Positions 1 through 8,892 of a stretch of DNA of 37,654 bases are shown here, piece after piece; positions within the stretch are counted from its first letter, which is position 1, and every line of letters starts with the position of its first letter. Made by a program: the position numbers and the translations under genes. The notes beneath the pieces were generated by a model. That model made no database searches and was not told the DNA's origin. It worked only from the letters and a program-made list of their open reading frames with translations. Source of the stretch: Acidobacteriota bacterium (lineage in GTDB: Bacteria > Acidobacteriota > Terriglobia > Terriglobales > Acidobacteriaceae); contig JAKAXU010000031.1 of NCBI GenBank assembly GCA_021816455.1, forward strand, positions 1 to 37,654, written 5' to 3'.

Positions 1-45
1 CTGTCACGGCAGAGGTCGCGGGTTCGAGCCCCGTCGTCCCCGCCA
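1..45 (+). tRNA. tRNA-Asp (GUC), 3' part only
   Basis: The window opens inside a tRNA. Bases 1-7 form an anticodon loop reading CTGTCAC, giving anticodon GTC (Asp). The 3' strand of the anticodon stem is at 8-12, a five-base variable loop at 13-17, the T stem and loop at 18-34 (loop TTCGAGC), the acceptor 3' strand at 35-41, discriminator G at 42 and an encoded CCA at 43-45. The 5' half lies outside the window, so acceptor pairing cannot be checked. The G discriminator fits tRNA-Asp. Confidence 0.9.
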
Positions 46-301
46 TACATTCTAAAGCACTTAGGAGTGAATGGCGACCAGAGTGACTACCCACAATCCA
101 TTCCACAATTCCTAGTGAACCATTGAACTTGCAAGCCCCATCGCATCCAAAAATGCGCCTTGTGCTGCCTGCTTTTCGTCGCGGTCATCCTGCGTGCATC
201 GGCCTCATTTTCATCTGCCGCAAGAGCCATCGCATGACTTGGGCGAATGCACTGCCCTGCCTCCGAGTAAAGCAGAATCCTTTGCGTCTACATACGCGAG
301 A
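46..301. other. Intergenic stretch between tRNA-Asp and arsC, no gene seen
   Basis: I see no convincing gene here. Open frames of about 100 codons that run through it have no ribosome binding site and no recognisable protein character, and they overlap arsC antisense. No copy of the tRNA 3' end, integrase remnant or strong hairpin was noticed. The stretch takes the 3' end of the arsC-arsM transcript. Confidence 0.5.
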
Positions 302-790
302 CTACTGCTTACCGATCTTGTTGATTTGCTCCTGGATTGCGAAGGAATCAAGGATTCCGAGGGGAAGACTCAGGAAAAGGCTGATCCGGCGATCAAGCGT
401 CTGGAAGGCCTGGCTGAAGGCGCGGTCAATCTCTTCCGCATTTCCTTGAACCGCAGCCGGATCGGGAATTCCCCAGTGTGCCGTCATGGGTTGTCCAGGC
501 CAAATCGGACAGACTTCATTGGCCGCGTTGTCACATACGGTGAATACAAAGCTCAGGTGTGGTGCGTCCGGTTTTGAGAACTCTTCCCATGACTTGCTGC
601 GAGCAGCTGTGACGTCGAGTCCGGCTTTGTTCAGTTGATGAAGTGCTTCCGGTCGCACGACGCCTGTGGGGTGGCTTCCTGCACTGAAGGCCGTAAAGTT
701 CGGGTGACCTTTGCGATTCATGATCGCCTCTGCCATGATCGAACGCGCAGAATTGCCTGTGCAGAGAAATAGGACGTTGTAATGCGGCAT
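302..790 (-). CDS. arsC: Arsenate reductase, low-molecular-weight phosphatase type
   Basis: This 162-residue protein reduces arsenate to arsenite in the cytoplasm. The P-loop CTGNSARS starts at Cys10, the same position as in the thioredoxin-coupled Staphylococcus/Bacillus ArsC. Cys86 and Cys94 (in VCDNAANEVCP) correspond to the shuttle cysteines of that family, although they are 8 rather than 7 residues apart. The IPDPAA segment supplies the conserved Asp-Pro of the fold. A longer open frame extends upstream, but the start at 790 is preceded by AAGGAG at good spacing and begins exactly at the family's N terminus (MPHYNVLFLC). It lies 40 bp after arsM and is surely co-transcribed with it. The class is well supported; the reductant (thioredoxin) is inferred from the family. 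Confidence 0.93.
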   Translation of the reverse strand: MPHYNVLFLCTGNSARSIMAEAIMNRKGHPNFTAFSAGSHPTGVVRPEALHQLNKAGLDVTAARSKSWEEFSKPDAPHLSFVFTVCDNAANEVCPIWPGQPMTAHWGIPDPAAVQGNAEEIDRAFSQAFQTLDRRISLFLSLPLGILDSFAIQEQINKIGKQ

Positions 791-830
791 AGATGCTCCT
801 TGATTTTTTGTTGCGTGGCGGGTCGGAATG

Positions 831-1745
831 CTACGCGCAGCACTCGGGGTTTTTCTTTGAATCTTCTGCACTCGGCTTGATGGCATAGACCTTGACGCTG
901 GCAGCGGCAGCGTTCACGTCATAGTGTGAGAACAGAGTCGCTAGATCCTCGTGGAGCGAAGACTCGCCTGGAGTTGGAGTGCAGCACGCTGTGTCAACAA
1001 CCTGAAATGGATTCGAGGTATTCATCGTTGGCGAGCAGCATCCAGCCTGGTTTTCAACTTTTGCGTAGGCGTTCAGGTCTGCGCCGCTATCGACAATCTC
1101 GACATGAGCGAAGCCCGCAGCGAGCAGGCCCTGTCGATAGTCGTCGATCCTGATCGCCCCCGCGATGCAGCCGACGTAGGCGGCGATGCTTTTCGCGATG
1201 GCTTCCGGAAGCTCCTGCTTGAGCGCAATATCACTGACAGCGACGCGTCCTCCCGGCTTGAGCACGCGTGCAATTTCACGGAAGACCGCGGGCTTATCCG
1301 GAGCAAGATTGAGAACGCAATTGGAGAGAACACAATCGACCGATGCGTCAGGAAGCGGAATCTGATCGATTGTCGACTGATAAAACTCCACGTTGGTATA
1401 TCCGCCAGCCTTTGCATTCGCTCGGGCGCGCTCAATCATAGCCGTGGTCATGTCGATTCCGATAGCGCGGCCGGTCGGCCCAACCAACTTCGCCGCCAGA
1501 AAGACATCAAGGCCTCCGCCAGAACCAAGATCGACGACCACTTCCCCAGGCCGAAGATGCGCAGTAGCCGTCGGGTTTCCGCAGGAAAGGCCCATATTGG
1601 CTTCCGCAGGAATCGAGGTCAGTTCCTCGGCGGTATAGCCGAAAGCCTCTGCGACAGCCTGAACTCCGGCATGGTTGTTCGACAAGGTACTTTCTGCCAC
1701 TGCCCCATACTTCGACTTCACTGACTCCAAAAGCTGCTCGGACAT
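831..1745 (-). CDS. arsM: Arsenite S-adenosylmethionine methyltransferase
   Basis: This 304-residue enzyme methylates As(III) using SAM. The Rossmann SAM motif [12 protein letters not shown] lies at about 71-82 and the acidic ribose-binding segment GIDMT at about 96-100. Cys55 (MGLSCGNP), Cys143 (SNCVLN) and Cys193 (VGCIAGA) match the three arsenic-binding cysteines known from ArsM enzymes. The usual additional N-terminal cysteine is absent. The C-terminal third carries three Cys-Cys pairs (236-237, 254-255, 302-303), which may help deliver or hold arsenic; that role is inference. The start has GAGGTGA five bases upstream. It is the first gene of the minus-strand arsM-arsC unit. Confidence 0.94.
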   Translation of the reverse strand: MSEQLLESVKSKYGAVAESTLSNNHAGVQAVAEAFGYTAEELTSIPAEANMGLSCGNPTATAHLRPGEVVVDLGSGGGLDVFLAAKLVGPTGRAIGIDMTTAMIERARANAKAGGYTNVEFYQSTIDQIPLPDASVDCVLSNCVLNLAPDKPAVFREIARVLKPGGRVAVSDIALKQELPEAIAKSIAAYVGCIAGAIRIDDYRQGLLAAGFAHVEIVDSGADLNAYAKVENQAGCCSPTMNTSNPFQVVDTACCTPTPGESSLHEDLATLFSHYDVNAAAASVKVYAIKPSAEDSKKNPECCA

Positions 1746-1771
1746 TCCGTCACCTCACATCTGCTTAGGCG

Positions 1772-1810
1772 ACTATATTCCTTGCATTCGCATTCGTCAA
1801 GGCGTATACA
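1772..1810. promoter_or_regulatory. Overlapping divergent ars promoters with a candidate ArsR operator
   Basis: Toward arsR there is TTGCAT (1782-1787), a 17-bp spacer and TATACA (1805-1810). Toward arsM, on the minus strand, there is TTGACG (1800-1795), a 17-bp spacer and TATAGT (1777-1772). Each -35 lies in the spacer of the other promoter. A dyad centred on 1791 joins TATATTCCTTG (1774-1784) to CAAGGCGTATA (1798-1808), with 9 of 11 bases paired. A tandem CATTCG CATTCG (1785-1796) fills the middle. A dimeric repressor bound here would block both promoters. Binding by ArsR is inference. Confidence 0.7.
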
Positions 1811-1816
1811 TAAAGA

Positions 1817-2227
1817 ATGACGAAAAGGACTTTCAACGTCGAGCGATTCTTTCAGGCACTTGGCGACAACACGAGGTTGCGTCTGCTGAACCTCATCGGT
1901 GAGCAGGAAATTTGCGTCTGCTACCTGGTGGAGATTCTTGGCGGACCGCAGCCCAAGATATCGCGACACCTGGCGTATCTTCGCAGCGCGGGGATTGTTT
2001 CGGCTCGACGCGAAGGAAAGTGGATGCATTACCGGATCGTCATGCCTCCACACATCGGAGCCGCTCAAATACTGAAGCAAACGCTGGGCTGGCTGAAAGA
2101 CGACAAGTCGATGCAGGCGGATCGTGTGCGTCTCACAAAGGCCTGCTGCTCCCCATCGAAATATGCGCTGCTCGACGGAGCTCCGCTCCCCATTCCAGTT
2201 CAAGAAGCATCCTGTAAGGAGTGCTGA
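1817..2227 (+). CDS. arsR: ArsR/SmtB-family arsenic-responsive repressor
   Basis: This 136-residue winged-helix repressor should leave the divergent ars promoters when arsenite binds. The helix-turn-helix runs roughly 33-60 ([19 protein letters not shown]) and the wing follows ([12 protein letters not shown]). Cys33-Val-Cys35 matches the first two ligands of the E. coli CVCDLC site, but the third position is Val38. The C-terminal tail has Cys110-Cys111 and Cys133/Cys136, reminiscent of the C-terminal site of Acidithiobacillus ArsR. There is no ribosome binding site, and the predicted transcription start coincides with the ATG, so the mRNA is probably leaderless. It overlaps acr3 by one base. 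Confidence 0.92.
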   Translation: MTKRTFNVERFFQALGDNTRLRLLNLIGEQEICVCYLVEILGGPQPKISRHLAYLRSAGIVSARREGKWMHYRIVMPPHIGAAQILKQTLGWLKDDKSMQADRVRLTKACCSPSKYALLDGAPLPIPVQEASCKEC

Positions 2228-3339
2228 TGTCCACTACGCCATTCACACAAGGGCAGATTTGTGCTCCTGTTGTCCGCAGGAAGCTCTCGTTTCTCGATCG
2301 CTTTCTGACACTCTGGATTTTTCTGGCGATGGCCATTGGTGTTGCGATTGGCCACTTCGTTCCTTCTACTGCCGGACTTGTCAACCGTTTCCAGAGCGGC
2401 ACGACGAATATCCCGATCGCGATCGGTCTCATCATCATGATGTTTCCGCCTCTCGCGAAGGTGAGATACGAGAAACTGGGCAATGTCTTTCGAAACAAGC
2501 GTGTTCTCGGACTGTCTCTGGTGCAGAACTGGCTGATCGGGCCGGTGCTCATGTTCCTGTTGGCGATCGTGTTCCTACGTGGGGAGCCAGCTTATATGCG
2601 GGGCCTCATTCTGATCGGCATCGCTCGCTGTATCGCAATGGTGCTGGTTTGGAATGAGTTGGCGGAAGGCGACACGGACTACGTGGCCGGGTTGGTGGCT
2701 ATGAACAGCGTCTTTCAGGTTCTTTTTTACAGTCTCTATGCCTGGGTGTTCCTGACCGTGATTCCGCGGTGGTTCGGACTGGAAGGCAGCATTGTCCAGA
2801 TTGGGATCGGAGAGATAGCCAGGAGTGTTGGAATTTATCTCGGCATCCCGTTTGCAGCCGGATTGTCCACACGCTTTGTACTGATCCGGATGAAATCGGA
2901 GGAGTGGTATCGGACTCGCTTCATTCCACGGATCAGCCCGCTTACCCTTGTGGCGCTGCTATTTACGATCCTTGTCATGTTCTCACTAAAGGGCGATCTC
3001 ATCGTCCGACTGCCGCTCGACGTTGTGAGAATTGCAATCCCGCTGGTCCTCTACTTCCTCATCATGTTTCTCGTGAGCTTTTGGATGGGCAAAAAGCTGG
3101 GCGCCAACTACGCTCAATCCGCGACACTCTCTTTCACCGCTGCGGGGAATAATTTTGAGCTTGCGATTGCTGTTGCGGTGGCAGTCTTCGGGTTGAACTC
3201 CGGAGAGGCTTTTGTCGGGGTTGTGGGGCCGCTGATTGAGGTGCCGGCTCTGATCGGCCTCGTCCATGTCGCATTCTGGCTACGCGATCGGTATTTCGCC
3301 GCGCAATCGGAAGTTCATTCGGTGGACTCCGCTCGGTAA
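2227..3339 (+). CDS. acr3: Arsenite efflux permease, ACR3 family
   Basis: This 370-residue inner-membrane protein of about ten helices exports arsenite. The family signature [19 protein letters not shown] contains the essential cysteine (Cys135), and [15 protein letters not shown] carries the conserved glutamate of helix 9. The chosen ATG at 2227 shares its A with the TGA of arsR and has AAGGAG at 2216-2221 with five bases spacing, so its translation is coupled to arsR. A GTG six bases upstream is less likely. Together with arsC and arsM the cell can reduce, export and methylate arsenic. No arsA/arsD ATPase genes are present. Confidence 0.95.
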   Translation: MSTTPFTQGQICAPVVRRKLSFLDRFLTLWIFLAMAIGVAIGHFVPSTAGLVNRFQSGTTNIPIAIGLIIMMFPPLAKVRYEKLGNVFRNKRVLGLSLVQNWLIGPVLMFLLAIVFLRGEPAYMRGLILIGIARCIAMVLVWNELAEGDTDYVAGLVAMNSVFQVLFYSLYAWVFLTVIPRWFGLEGSIVQIGIGEIARSVGIYLGIPFAAGLSTRFVLIRMKSEEWYRTRFIPRISPLTLVALLFTILVMFSLKGDLIVRLPLDVVRIAIPLVLYFLIMFLVSFWMGKKLGANYAQSATLSFTAAGNNFELAIAVAVAVFGLNSGEAFVGVVGPLIEVPALIGLVHVAFWLRDRYFAAQSEVHSVDSAR

Positions 3340-3551
3340 GCGAGAGCATCTTGCAGATAGGGAAATCTCGCGCTGGTATGGTGCCGAGGGAGATCTGCGA
3401 GCACCCACAACAAAATGACCCGCATCGAGCTTCCTTCAGGAAAAACGCGTGATGCATCGAGAGCAAATGGTTGGTGGATGTGCCAGCAGCGTGGTGGATA
3501 ATCGTGCCATATAGGCAATCCTGGATTGAGACTCGAGAGGGGAGGGTTTGT

Positions 3552-4595
3552 ATGCGGGGGAAGCGGATGGCGGGTGCGGTGCTGGGCGCGGTTGGGATGC
3601 TGGCGTCGGGAACTGGCATGGCGCAGGGCGTGCAAAGTGGTGAGCCGCAGACGCTGCTGGCAACGCCAGCTACGGTGGCATGGGGATATTACTGGGCGCA
3701 TGCCAAGCCCGTGTTGACGGTGCATTCCGGGGATACGGTGCGGATTCAGACGCTTTCCACGTGTGGTTCGGATGAGCGGCTGGAGAAAGAAGGCGTTGCG
3801 GCGAAGGATATTCCGAGCTACAACGAAGCGATCTACAAAGAAGTGAAGGACAAAGGTCCGGGCGGGCATATTCTGACCGGGCCAGTGGCGATTGCCGAGG
3901 CCGAGCCGGGCGACGTGCTGGAGGTGGACATCCTGAAGATCGACATCGACGCGCCGTTTGCGTGCAACGGATTTGCGCCGGGGCGGGGATTTCTGCCGAA
4001 CGATTTTCCGTATGGAGGGTCGAAGATCATTCCGCTGGATCGGAAGAAGATGATCGGGCACTTTGCGCCGGGGATCGAGATTCCGCTGCATCCATTCTTT
4101 GGAAGCATGGGGGATGCGCCGCCGGAGTCGGCGGGGCGAATCAACAGCGCGCCGCCGTGGATGCATGGCGGCAACATGGATAACAAGGAGTTGGTAGCCG
4201 GGACGACGCTCTATTTGCCGGTGCATGCTGCTGGAGCGCTGTTTGAAGCGGGCGACGGGCACGCCGGGCAGGGCAACGGCGAGGTAGACATCACGGCGAT
4301 GGAGACGTTTCTTACGGGGACGTTCCGATTTGTGGTGCACAAGAAGCAGCACCTGTTGTGGCCACGGGCAGAGACGCCGACGAGCTACATTTCGATGGGA
4401 TTCAGCCCGGACCTGACGACGGCGACCAAGTTGGCGGTGCGCGACATGATCGACTTTCTGGTGACAGAGAAACACCTGAGCAGCGATGAGGCGTACATGC
4501 TGACGAGCGTGGCGGTGGACGTGGACATTACGCAACTGGTGGACGGGAATGTCGGGGTGCATGCGATGTGTCCGAAGAGTATTTTTGTGCATTGA
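3552..4595 (+). CDS. Secreted acetamidase/formamidase-family protein
   Basis: The 347-residue product resembles the FmdA_AmdA acetamidase/formamidase family, which hydrolyses short amides to ammonia and acid. Family-like segments are the N-terminal beta region around SGDTVRIQTLS, GHILTGPVAIAEAEPGDVLEVDI, the aspartate-rich HGGNMDNKEL and AAGALFEAGDGHAGQGNGEV. A signal peptide (about residues 1-26, hydrophobic core after MRGKRM) points to export, unlike the cytoplasmic FmdA. A longer frame opens at 3471, but GGAGGG at 3541-3546 with five bases to the ATG fixes this start. It stands alone between acr3 and the sedolisin gene. Substrate is unknown. Confidence 0.88.
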   Translation: MRGKRMAGAVLGAVGMLASGTGMAQGVQSGEPQTLLATPATVAWGYYWAHAKPVLTVHSGDTVRIQTLSTCGSDERLEKEGVAAKDIPSYNEAIYKEVKDKGPGGHILTGPVAIAEAEPGDVLEVDILKIDIDAPFACNGFAPGRGFLPNDFPYGGSKIIPLDRKKMIGHFAPGIEIPLHPFFGSMGDAPPESAGRINSAPPWMHGGNMDNKELVAGTTLYLPVHAAGALFEAGDGHAGQGNGEVDITAMETFLTGTFRFVVHKKQHLLWPRAETPTSYISMGFSPDLTTATKLAVRDMIDFLVTEKHLSSDEAYMLTSVAVDVDITQLVDGNVGVHAMCPKSIFVH

Positions 4596-4889
4596 GAGAT
4601 GAGCCGGTGAAGTCGGCCCGCAGGAGCCTTGGAGCCGGATGGGAGCAGCAGGCCGAGAGATTCGCTTCGGTGCGCATTTTCCATCTGCGATGGATGACCG
4701 TCGGCTCCGTATTTTGGTTGATCCGCGGAAGAGCAAAAGTTGTATTCGACCGGGGCCTTGGCGGCTTTACAATCATCTTTGCCATCGCTGGAGTCGGAAA
4801 GTCGGGAAGCACCGGAGTGAATTTTCCGGGGCGCGACAGATCTGTTCCTTCGGCCAATGCCTGGCATCCGTATGCAACAGAAGGATGGA

Positions 4890-7800
4890 ATGGGGCCTGA
4901 GGTGAAGAGCAGAGCGGGAGAGCATCCCCCTGGAGCGGAGTTCTCAGGGTTGCGGCGGTTTGCGTTTCAGGCTGCGCTCCTGGTCATGATGCTGGTCCCA
5001 GTGCTGTTTGCGTGGCCGACGACGTTGGATGCTCAGGCGTCGCGTTCCGCGGGGTCTGGTATTGCGCCAACGTCATCGGTAGTTTCGCGCGTGTTGTTGC
5101 TATTGAAGCCCGCGGAAGCGCAGACCAAGGCGCTGAATGCTCTGCTGGATGCGCAGCAGACTCCGGGGAATGCAAGTTATCACCAGTGGTTGACGCCAGG
5201 CGAATTTGCGGTGCAATTTGGGCCTGCTGCTGCGGATGCGGCGAAGGTGAGTGGGTGGTTGCGTGCGGCGGGATTTACGGTTGCGCCACTGCCGACGAGC
5301 AGAGGCTGGGTTGAGTTTTCAGGAACGCGCGCCCAGGTGGAGCAGACGTTTCGGACGAGACTGATTGCGGCAGGGACGGACGGCGTAGCGCGGCTTCGCT
5401 TCGCGGGGCAGCCGACGATTCCCGGCGCGTTGCAGTCGGTAGTGGCCGGGGTGGTATCGCTGGACGGGAGTCTGGCAGAGGCGGCGTTGACTCCGGTTAC
5501 CGTTCTGCCGGATCATCCACGAGCAATGGCTACGGCCAGTTCGCTCGGCACAGTACCCGCGCTGACGCCCGCGCTGGTGAGCGAGGCTATAGGTCTTTCA
5601 GCAAGCAATGCAACGAGCGCTGGCAATTCCGGAACGGGCAACACGGGAGGGCAGGCTGGCGCGGGCGAGACGATTGCGATTCCGGCGCGGAGCGACGTAT
5701 ACGCTGAGGATTTTGCTGGCTTCCGCCAAACCTTTGGCTTGTCCACGTCAGATACGCTGCTGACAGTTTTGCCCAGCGGAGTAGATCCTGGGCATACGGC
5801 GGATGAAGCCGTTGCGCAGGCGATGGCTTCGTGGACGACGGCGACGGCGCCTGGGGCCAAACTGGTGATTGTTCCGGCGGCGACGACCAACGCCACAGAT
5901 GGGCTTGATCTGGCGCTGGCGGCGATCATCGATGGGGCGCTTGCGCACACGGTGAGCGTCGGCTACACGAGTTGCGAGACGGGAATGAGCGCGGCGCATC
6001 AGGGATTTTACGCAGCGCTGTATCGACAGGCTGCGGCGGAAGGCATTGCAGTGATCGCGGCGACAGGGGACAACGGCGCGGCAGGCTGTCACGCGGCGGG
6101 CGACGCTAGTCCGGTGGCCTCGGGATATGCGGTGAACGCGCTGGCCTCGACGCCGTGGAATACAGCGGTGGGCGCTGGGGTGGTGAGCGAAGTTGGCTCC
6201 GAACAGGTTGGTTCCGGCGTGGCGCAGATTGCGGGCTGGGGTCAAAGGCAGGCGACGGACCCGGCCTATGCGACCGGAGGAGGCGCGAGCACGGTGTATG
6301 CGACTCCGACCTGGCAGTCGGCGGCAGGGTTGCCGACCAGCGATCCCGGGTCACAGGCGGGACATCATCGATACCTGCCGGATGTGGTTTTGCCGGGGGC
6401 GTTTACGGCTTCCGGAGCGAGTTCGAACACGGGTTCCGGCGGCGCGGCGTTTTGTTTTTCGGGCGATCAGGCGCCGGGAGGGTGTCGGCTGGTTTCGGCC
6501 AGCGGGAGCGCGATCTCGGCGGCGGTGATGGCGGGCCTGTCAGCAGAGCTTGCGGCGCGCTACGGAGCGCAAGGGAATCTGGCGCCGAACCTGTATCGGC
6601 TGGCACGGGCAGGCGCGCCAGGTTCTTCCGAGAGGTCGGGAGTATCCGGCTCATCTGAGGCGTCCGCCGCAGCGGCGGCGACTTCGACCTCATCTTCCAC
6701 GCCATCCCAGGCGATGACAGATGTTCAGAGTGGCGCGGCATTGTTGTATTGCAAGGCGGGTAGTCCGGGTTGCGGGAATCCCGGCGGTGGGTCTACTGAC
6801 TCGAATGCAATGACGGCCAGTGGCGGGGCGAATACGATCGGATTTTCGGCATCGCAGGGTTTTGATCTGGCGACCGGGCTGGGTACGGTGAACGCACAGG
6901 CGTTACTGGCCGACTGGAGCAATTCCGATGCCACGGGCACGCTTCAGGCTCAGGTGGAGATGACCAATCTCAACGGCCTCACCTATAACCCGTCCACGTA
7001 CATCGATTTGACGGCGAAGGTGACCTCGCTTTCCGGAGGACCGGTACCGACCGGGACCATTCAGTTCTATGACCAGACCAGCCAGCAGAATACCGGAACG
7101 CCTGTGACGCTGGCCTCCGACGGAACGGCTTCGTATACCGAACCGGCGCAGTTCACGGTGGGCGGACACAATATCGAGGCGATTTATAGCGGCGATTCGA
7201 ACTACGCCGGAGGGACTTCGCTGCCGGTAACGTTCAACATTCAGCCGAGCATCTCGTACATCACCATCGCGCCCTCAACGACCACGCCTTCGCCGGGGGC
7301 AAGCGTAACAGTGACGGGGACGATCACTTCGCCCAACCTGGGCAACTCTCCGCCAACAGGACTGATGACGTTGAACCTGGACGGAATTCCGCAGGGAACG
7401 GCGAAGCTTTCGACGACCAGTGGGGTGACGACGGCGACGTACAACCTGACGGCTCCCACATCGGGTTCGCACACGCTGCAAGCGATATATTCCGGCGACG
7501 TGAACTACAACCAGTCAACTTCGCCTTCCGTCACCATCACCATTGCCAAACAGGCAACGGTAGTGGCGCTGACCGCGACGCCGAGTACGCTTTCGGCAGC
7601 GATGCCGGAGAGCTTTACAGCGACGATTGCGCCCGCCACGAAGGCCACCACCACCTATACCATCACGGGAACGGTTTCATTCTTTGACGGGACGACGCTG
7701 CTGGGCACGTCGCCGGTGGTGAGCAATACGGCGGTGCTGGCAAACATTACGCTTTCGCCTTCGGTGCCTCACACGATCACGGCGGTCTACTCCGGCGATA

Positions 7801-8750
7801 CGACATGGGCGACGAGTACGTCGAGTCCGCTGGTGCTGGAGCCGATTCTTTTGCCGGTGACGGTTACGCTTACCAGCAGCTCTCCGGTACTGTCGCCGGG
7901 GCAGGCGGCAAACCTGACGGCGACGGTGACTCCGGTGGCTGCGCCGCCTGCAGCCGTCGAGCAGAATCCGACGGGCAATGTGTTTTTCTATGCGGGAACA
8001 ACGCTGGTCGGGGAAGGGAAGCTGGCGGCAGGATTGGCGGATACTGCGGTGGCATCGCTGGCGGTGCCGACTCTGCCAGGCGGACAATACCTGCTTACGG
8101 CGGTGTACTCAGGCGACACGGTGTTTGGAGGGGCGACCTCGAATGCGCTGGGCTTTGCCGTGGAGAGCTTCACGATCAGTTCAGCGACCAACGGCATCAC
8201 GATCATGCAGGGGCAGTCGGCGACGGTTCCATTCACGATCACGGCGACCGGTGGACTGACGGGGTCGATCCAGATTCTTTGCGCCGAGCAGAACCCTCCC
8301 ACGGCAGGTGCGATCAGCTGCACCTTCAACCCGACTATCGTGAACGGCACCGAGGTCACGACGCTTACAATCACGACCTATGCTGGTCCTGTCCTCGCAG
8401 CCAATCGCGCACCATCGCGACCGGCAGGCCGCGGCTCGAACAAGACGATGGCTGGTTCCGCAGGCGGCGCACTGCTGGCGTTGGCGGGCATGTTGCTGTG
8501 GCCGCCGAGCCGTCGTCGGGCGCGCTGGCTGCGTGCTGCCCGGAGTCTTTCTGTGGCGGGGCTGCTGCTGGTCGGTGTCACGTTCCTCAGTCTCGGATGC
8601 AGCGGCACGACATCTTCATCGAGTGGCGCAACCACCGCCGGAACACCGCTTGGCGTGGCGACGCTGCAGATTACCGGCGCAGCGTATGTGAACAACGTCA
8701 CGGTGAGCAACCATGCGTATCTGACGGTGAACGTGGTGCCTGCCAGCTAG
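4890..8750 (+). CDS. Sedolisin-like (S53) secreted protein with Ig-like repeats, catalytic motifs atypical
   Basis: The product is about 1,286 residues. In order: a signal peptide; a pro-kumamolisin activation domain (roughly residues 60-200, with SYHQWLTPGEFAVQFGP); a sedolisin-like catalytic domain (about 255-690) with the oxyanion-type segment AATGDNGAAGC and a calcium-site-like tail ending GFDLATGLGTVNA; four Ig-like repeats, each closing with a YSGD motif (about 700-1100); and hydrophobic C-terminal segments. The expected ExxxD reads DEAVAQ and the GTSxxxP serine motif reads GSAISAA, so it may be inactive. The ATG at 4890 has AGAAGGA upstream; an in-frame ATG at 4857 lacks one. Surface binding or structural roles are possible. 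Confidence 0.85.
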   Translation: MGPEVKSRAGEHPPGAEFSGLRRFAFQAALLVMMLVPVLFAWPTTLDAQASRSAGSGIAPTSSVVSRVLLLLKPAEAQTKALNALLDAQQTPGNASYHQWLTPGEFAVQFGPAAADAAKVSGWLRAAGFTVAPLPTSRGWVEFSGTRAQVEQTFRTRLIAAGTDGVARLRFAGQPTIPGALQSVVAGVVSLDGSLAEAALTPVTVLPDHPRAMATASSLGTVPALTPALVSEAIGLSASNATSAGNSGTGNTGGQAGAGETIAIPARSDVYAEDFAGFRQTFGLSTSDTLLTVLPSGVDPGHTADEAVAQAMASWTTATAPGAKLVIVPAATTNATDGLDLALAAIIDGALAHTVSVGYTSCETGMSAAHQGFYAALYRQAAAEGIAVIAATGDNGAAGCHAAGDASPVASGYAVNALASTPWNTAVGAGVVSEVGSEQVGSGVAQIAGWGQRQATDPAYATGGGASTVYATPTWQSAAGLPTSDPGSQAGHHRYLPDVVLPGAFTASGASSNTGSGGAAFCFSGDQAPGGCRLVSASGSAISAAVMAGLSAELAARYGAQGNLAPNLYRLARAGAPGSSERSGVSGSSEASAAAAATSTSSSTPSQAMTDVQSGAALLYCKAGSPGCGNPGGGSTDSNAMTASGGANTIGFSASQGFDLATGLGTVNAQALLADWSNSDATGTLQAQVEMTNLNGLTYNPSTYIDLTAKVTSLSGGPVPTGTIQFYDQTSQQNTGTPVTLASDGTASYTEPAQFTVGGHNIEAIYSGDSNYAGGTSLPVTFNIQPSISYITIAPSTTTPSPGASVTVTGTITSPNLGNSPPTGLMTLNLDGIPQGTAKLSTTSGVTTATYNLTAPTSGSHTLQAIYSGDVNYNQSTSPSVTITIAKQATVVALTATPSTLSAAMPESFTATIAPATKATTTYTITGTVSFFDGTTLLGTSPVVSNTAVLANITLSPSVPHTITAVYSGDTTWATSTSSPLVLEPILLPVTVTLTSSSPVLSPGQAANLTATVTPVAAPPAAVEQNPTGNVFFYAGTTLVGEGKLAAGLADTAVASLAVPTLPGGQYLLTAVYSGDTVFGGATSNALGFAVESFTISSATNGITIMQGQSATVPFTITATGGLTGSIQILCAEQNPPTAGAISCTFNPTIVNGTEVTTLTITTYAGPVLAANRAPSRPAGRGSNKTMAGSAGGALLALAGMLLWPPSRRRARWLRAARSLSVAGLLLVGVTFLSLGCSGTTSSSSGATTAGTPLGVATLQITGAAYVNNVTVSNHAYLTVNVVPAS

Positions 8751-8792
8751 AGCGTTTTCGCTCACCCTGCTTACAGTGGAGACGCTCTCGGC

Positions 8793-8818
8793 GTGGCTTT
8801 TCGCCAAGGAAAAGCCAC
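8793..8818. terminator. Perfect 10-bp hairpin between convergent genes
   Basis: GTGGCTTTTC (8793-8802) and GAAAAGCCAC (8809-8818) are exact reverse complements separated by the six bases GCCAAG. It sits between the ends of the sedolisin-like gene (plus) and the FUSC gene (minus), where a two-way terminator would be expected. No T tract follows on either strand, so termination would have to rely on the stem or on Rho. The function is inferred from position. Confidence 0.45.
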
Positions 8819-8892
8819 ACTCACCATTGCTCGTCTGTATAGACCATGAGCGAAGACGCACTAAGACCTTATCCGTAAATAGATGTGGTCTT

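Noticed and set aside
8749..8762. AGAGCGTTTTC after the sedolisin-like gene resembles AGAGCATTTTC at the proposed IS630 left end (37532).
   Set aside because: The likeness ends after about eleven bases, and no transposase remnant is near 8750, so a relic element is not supported.
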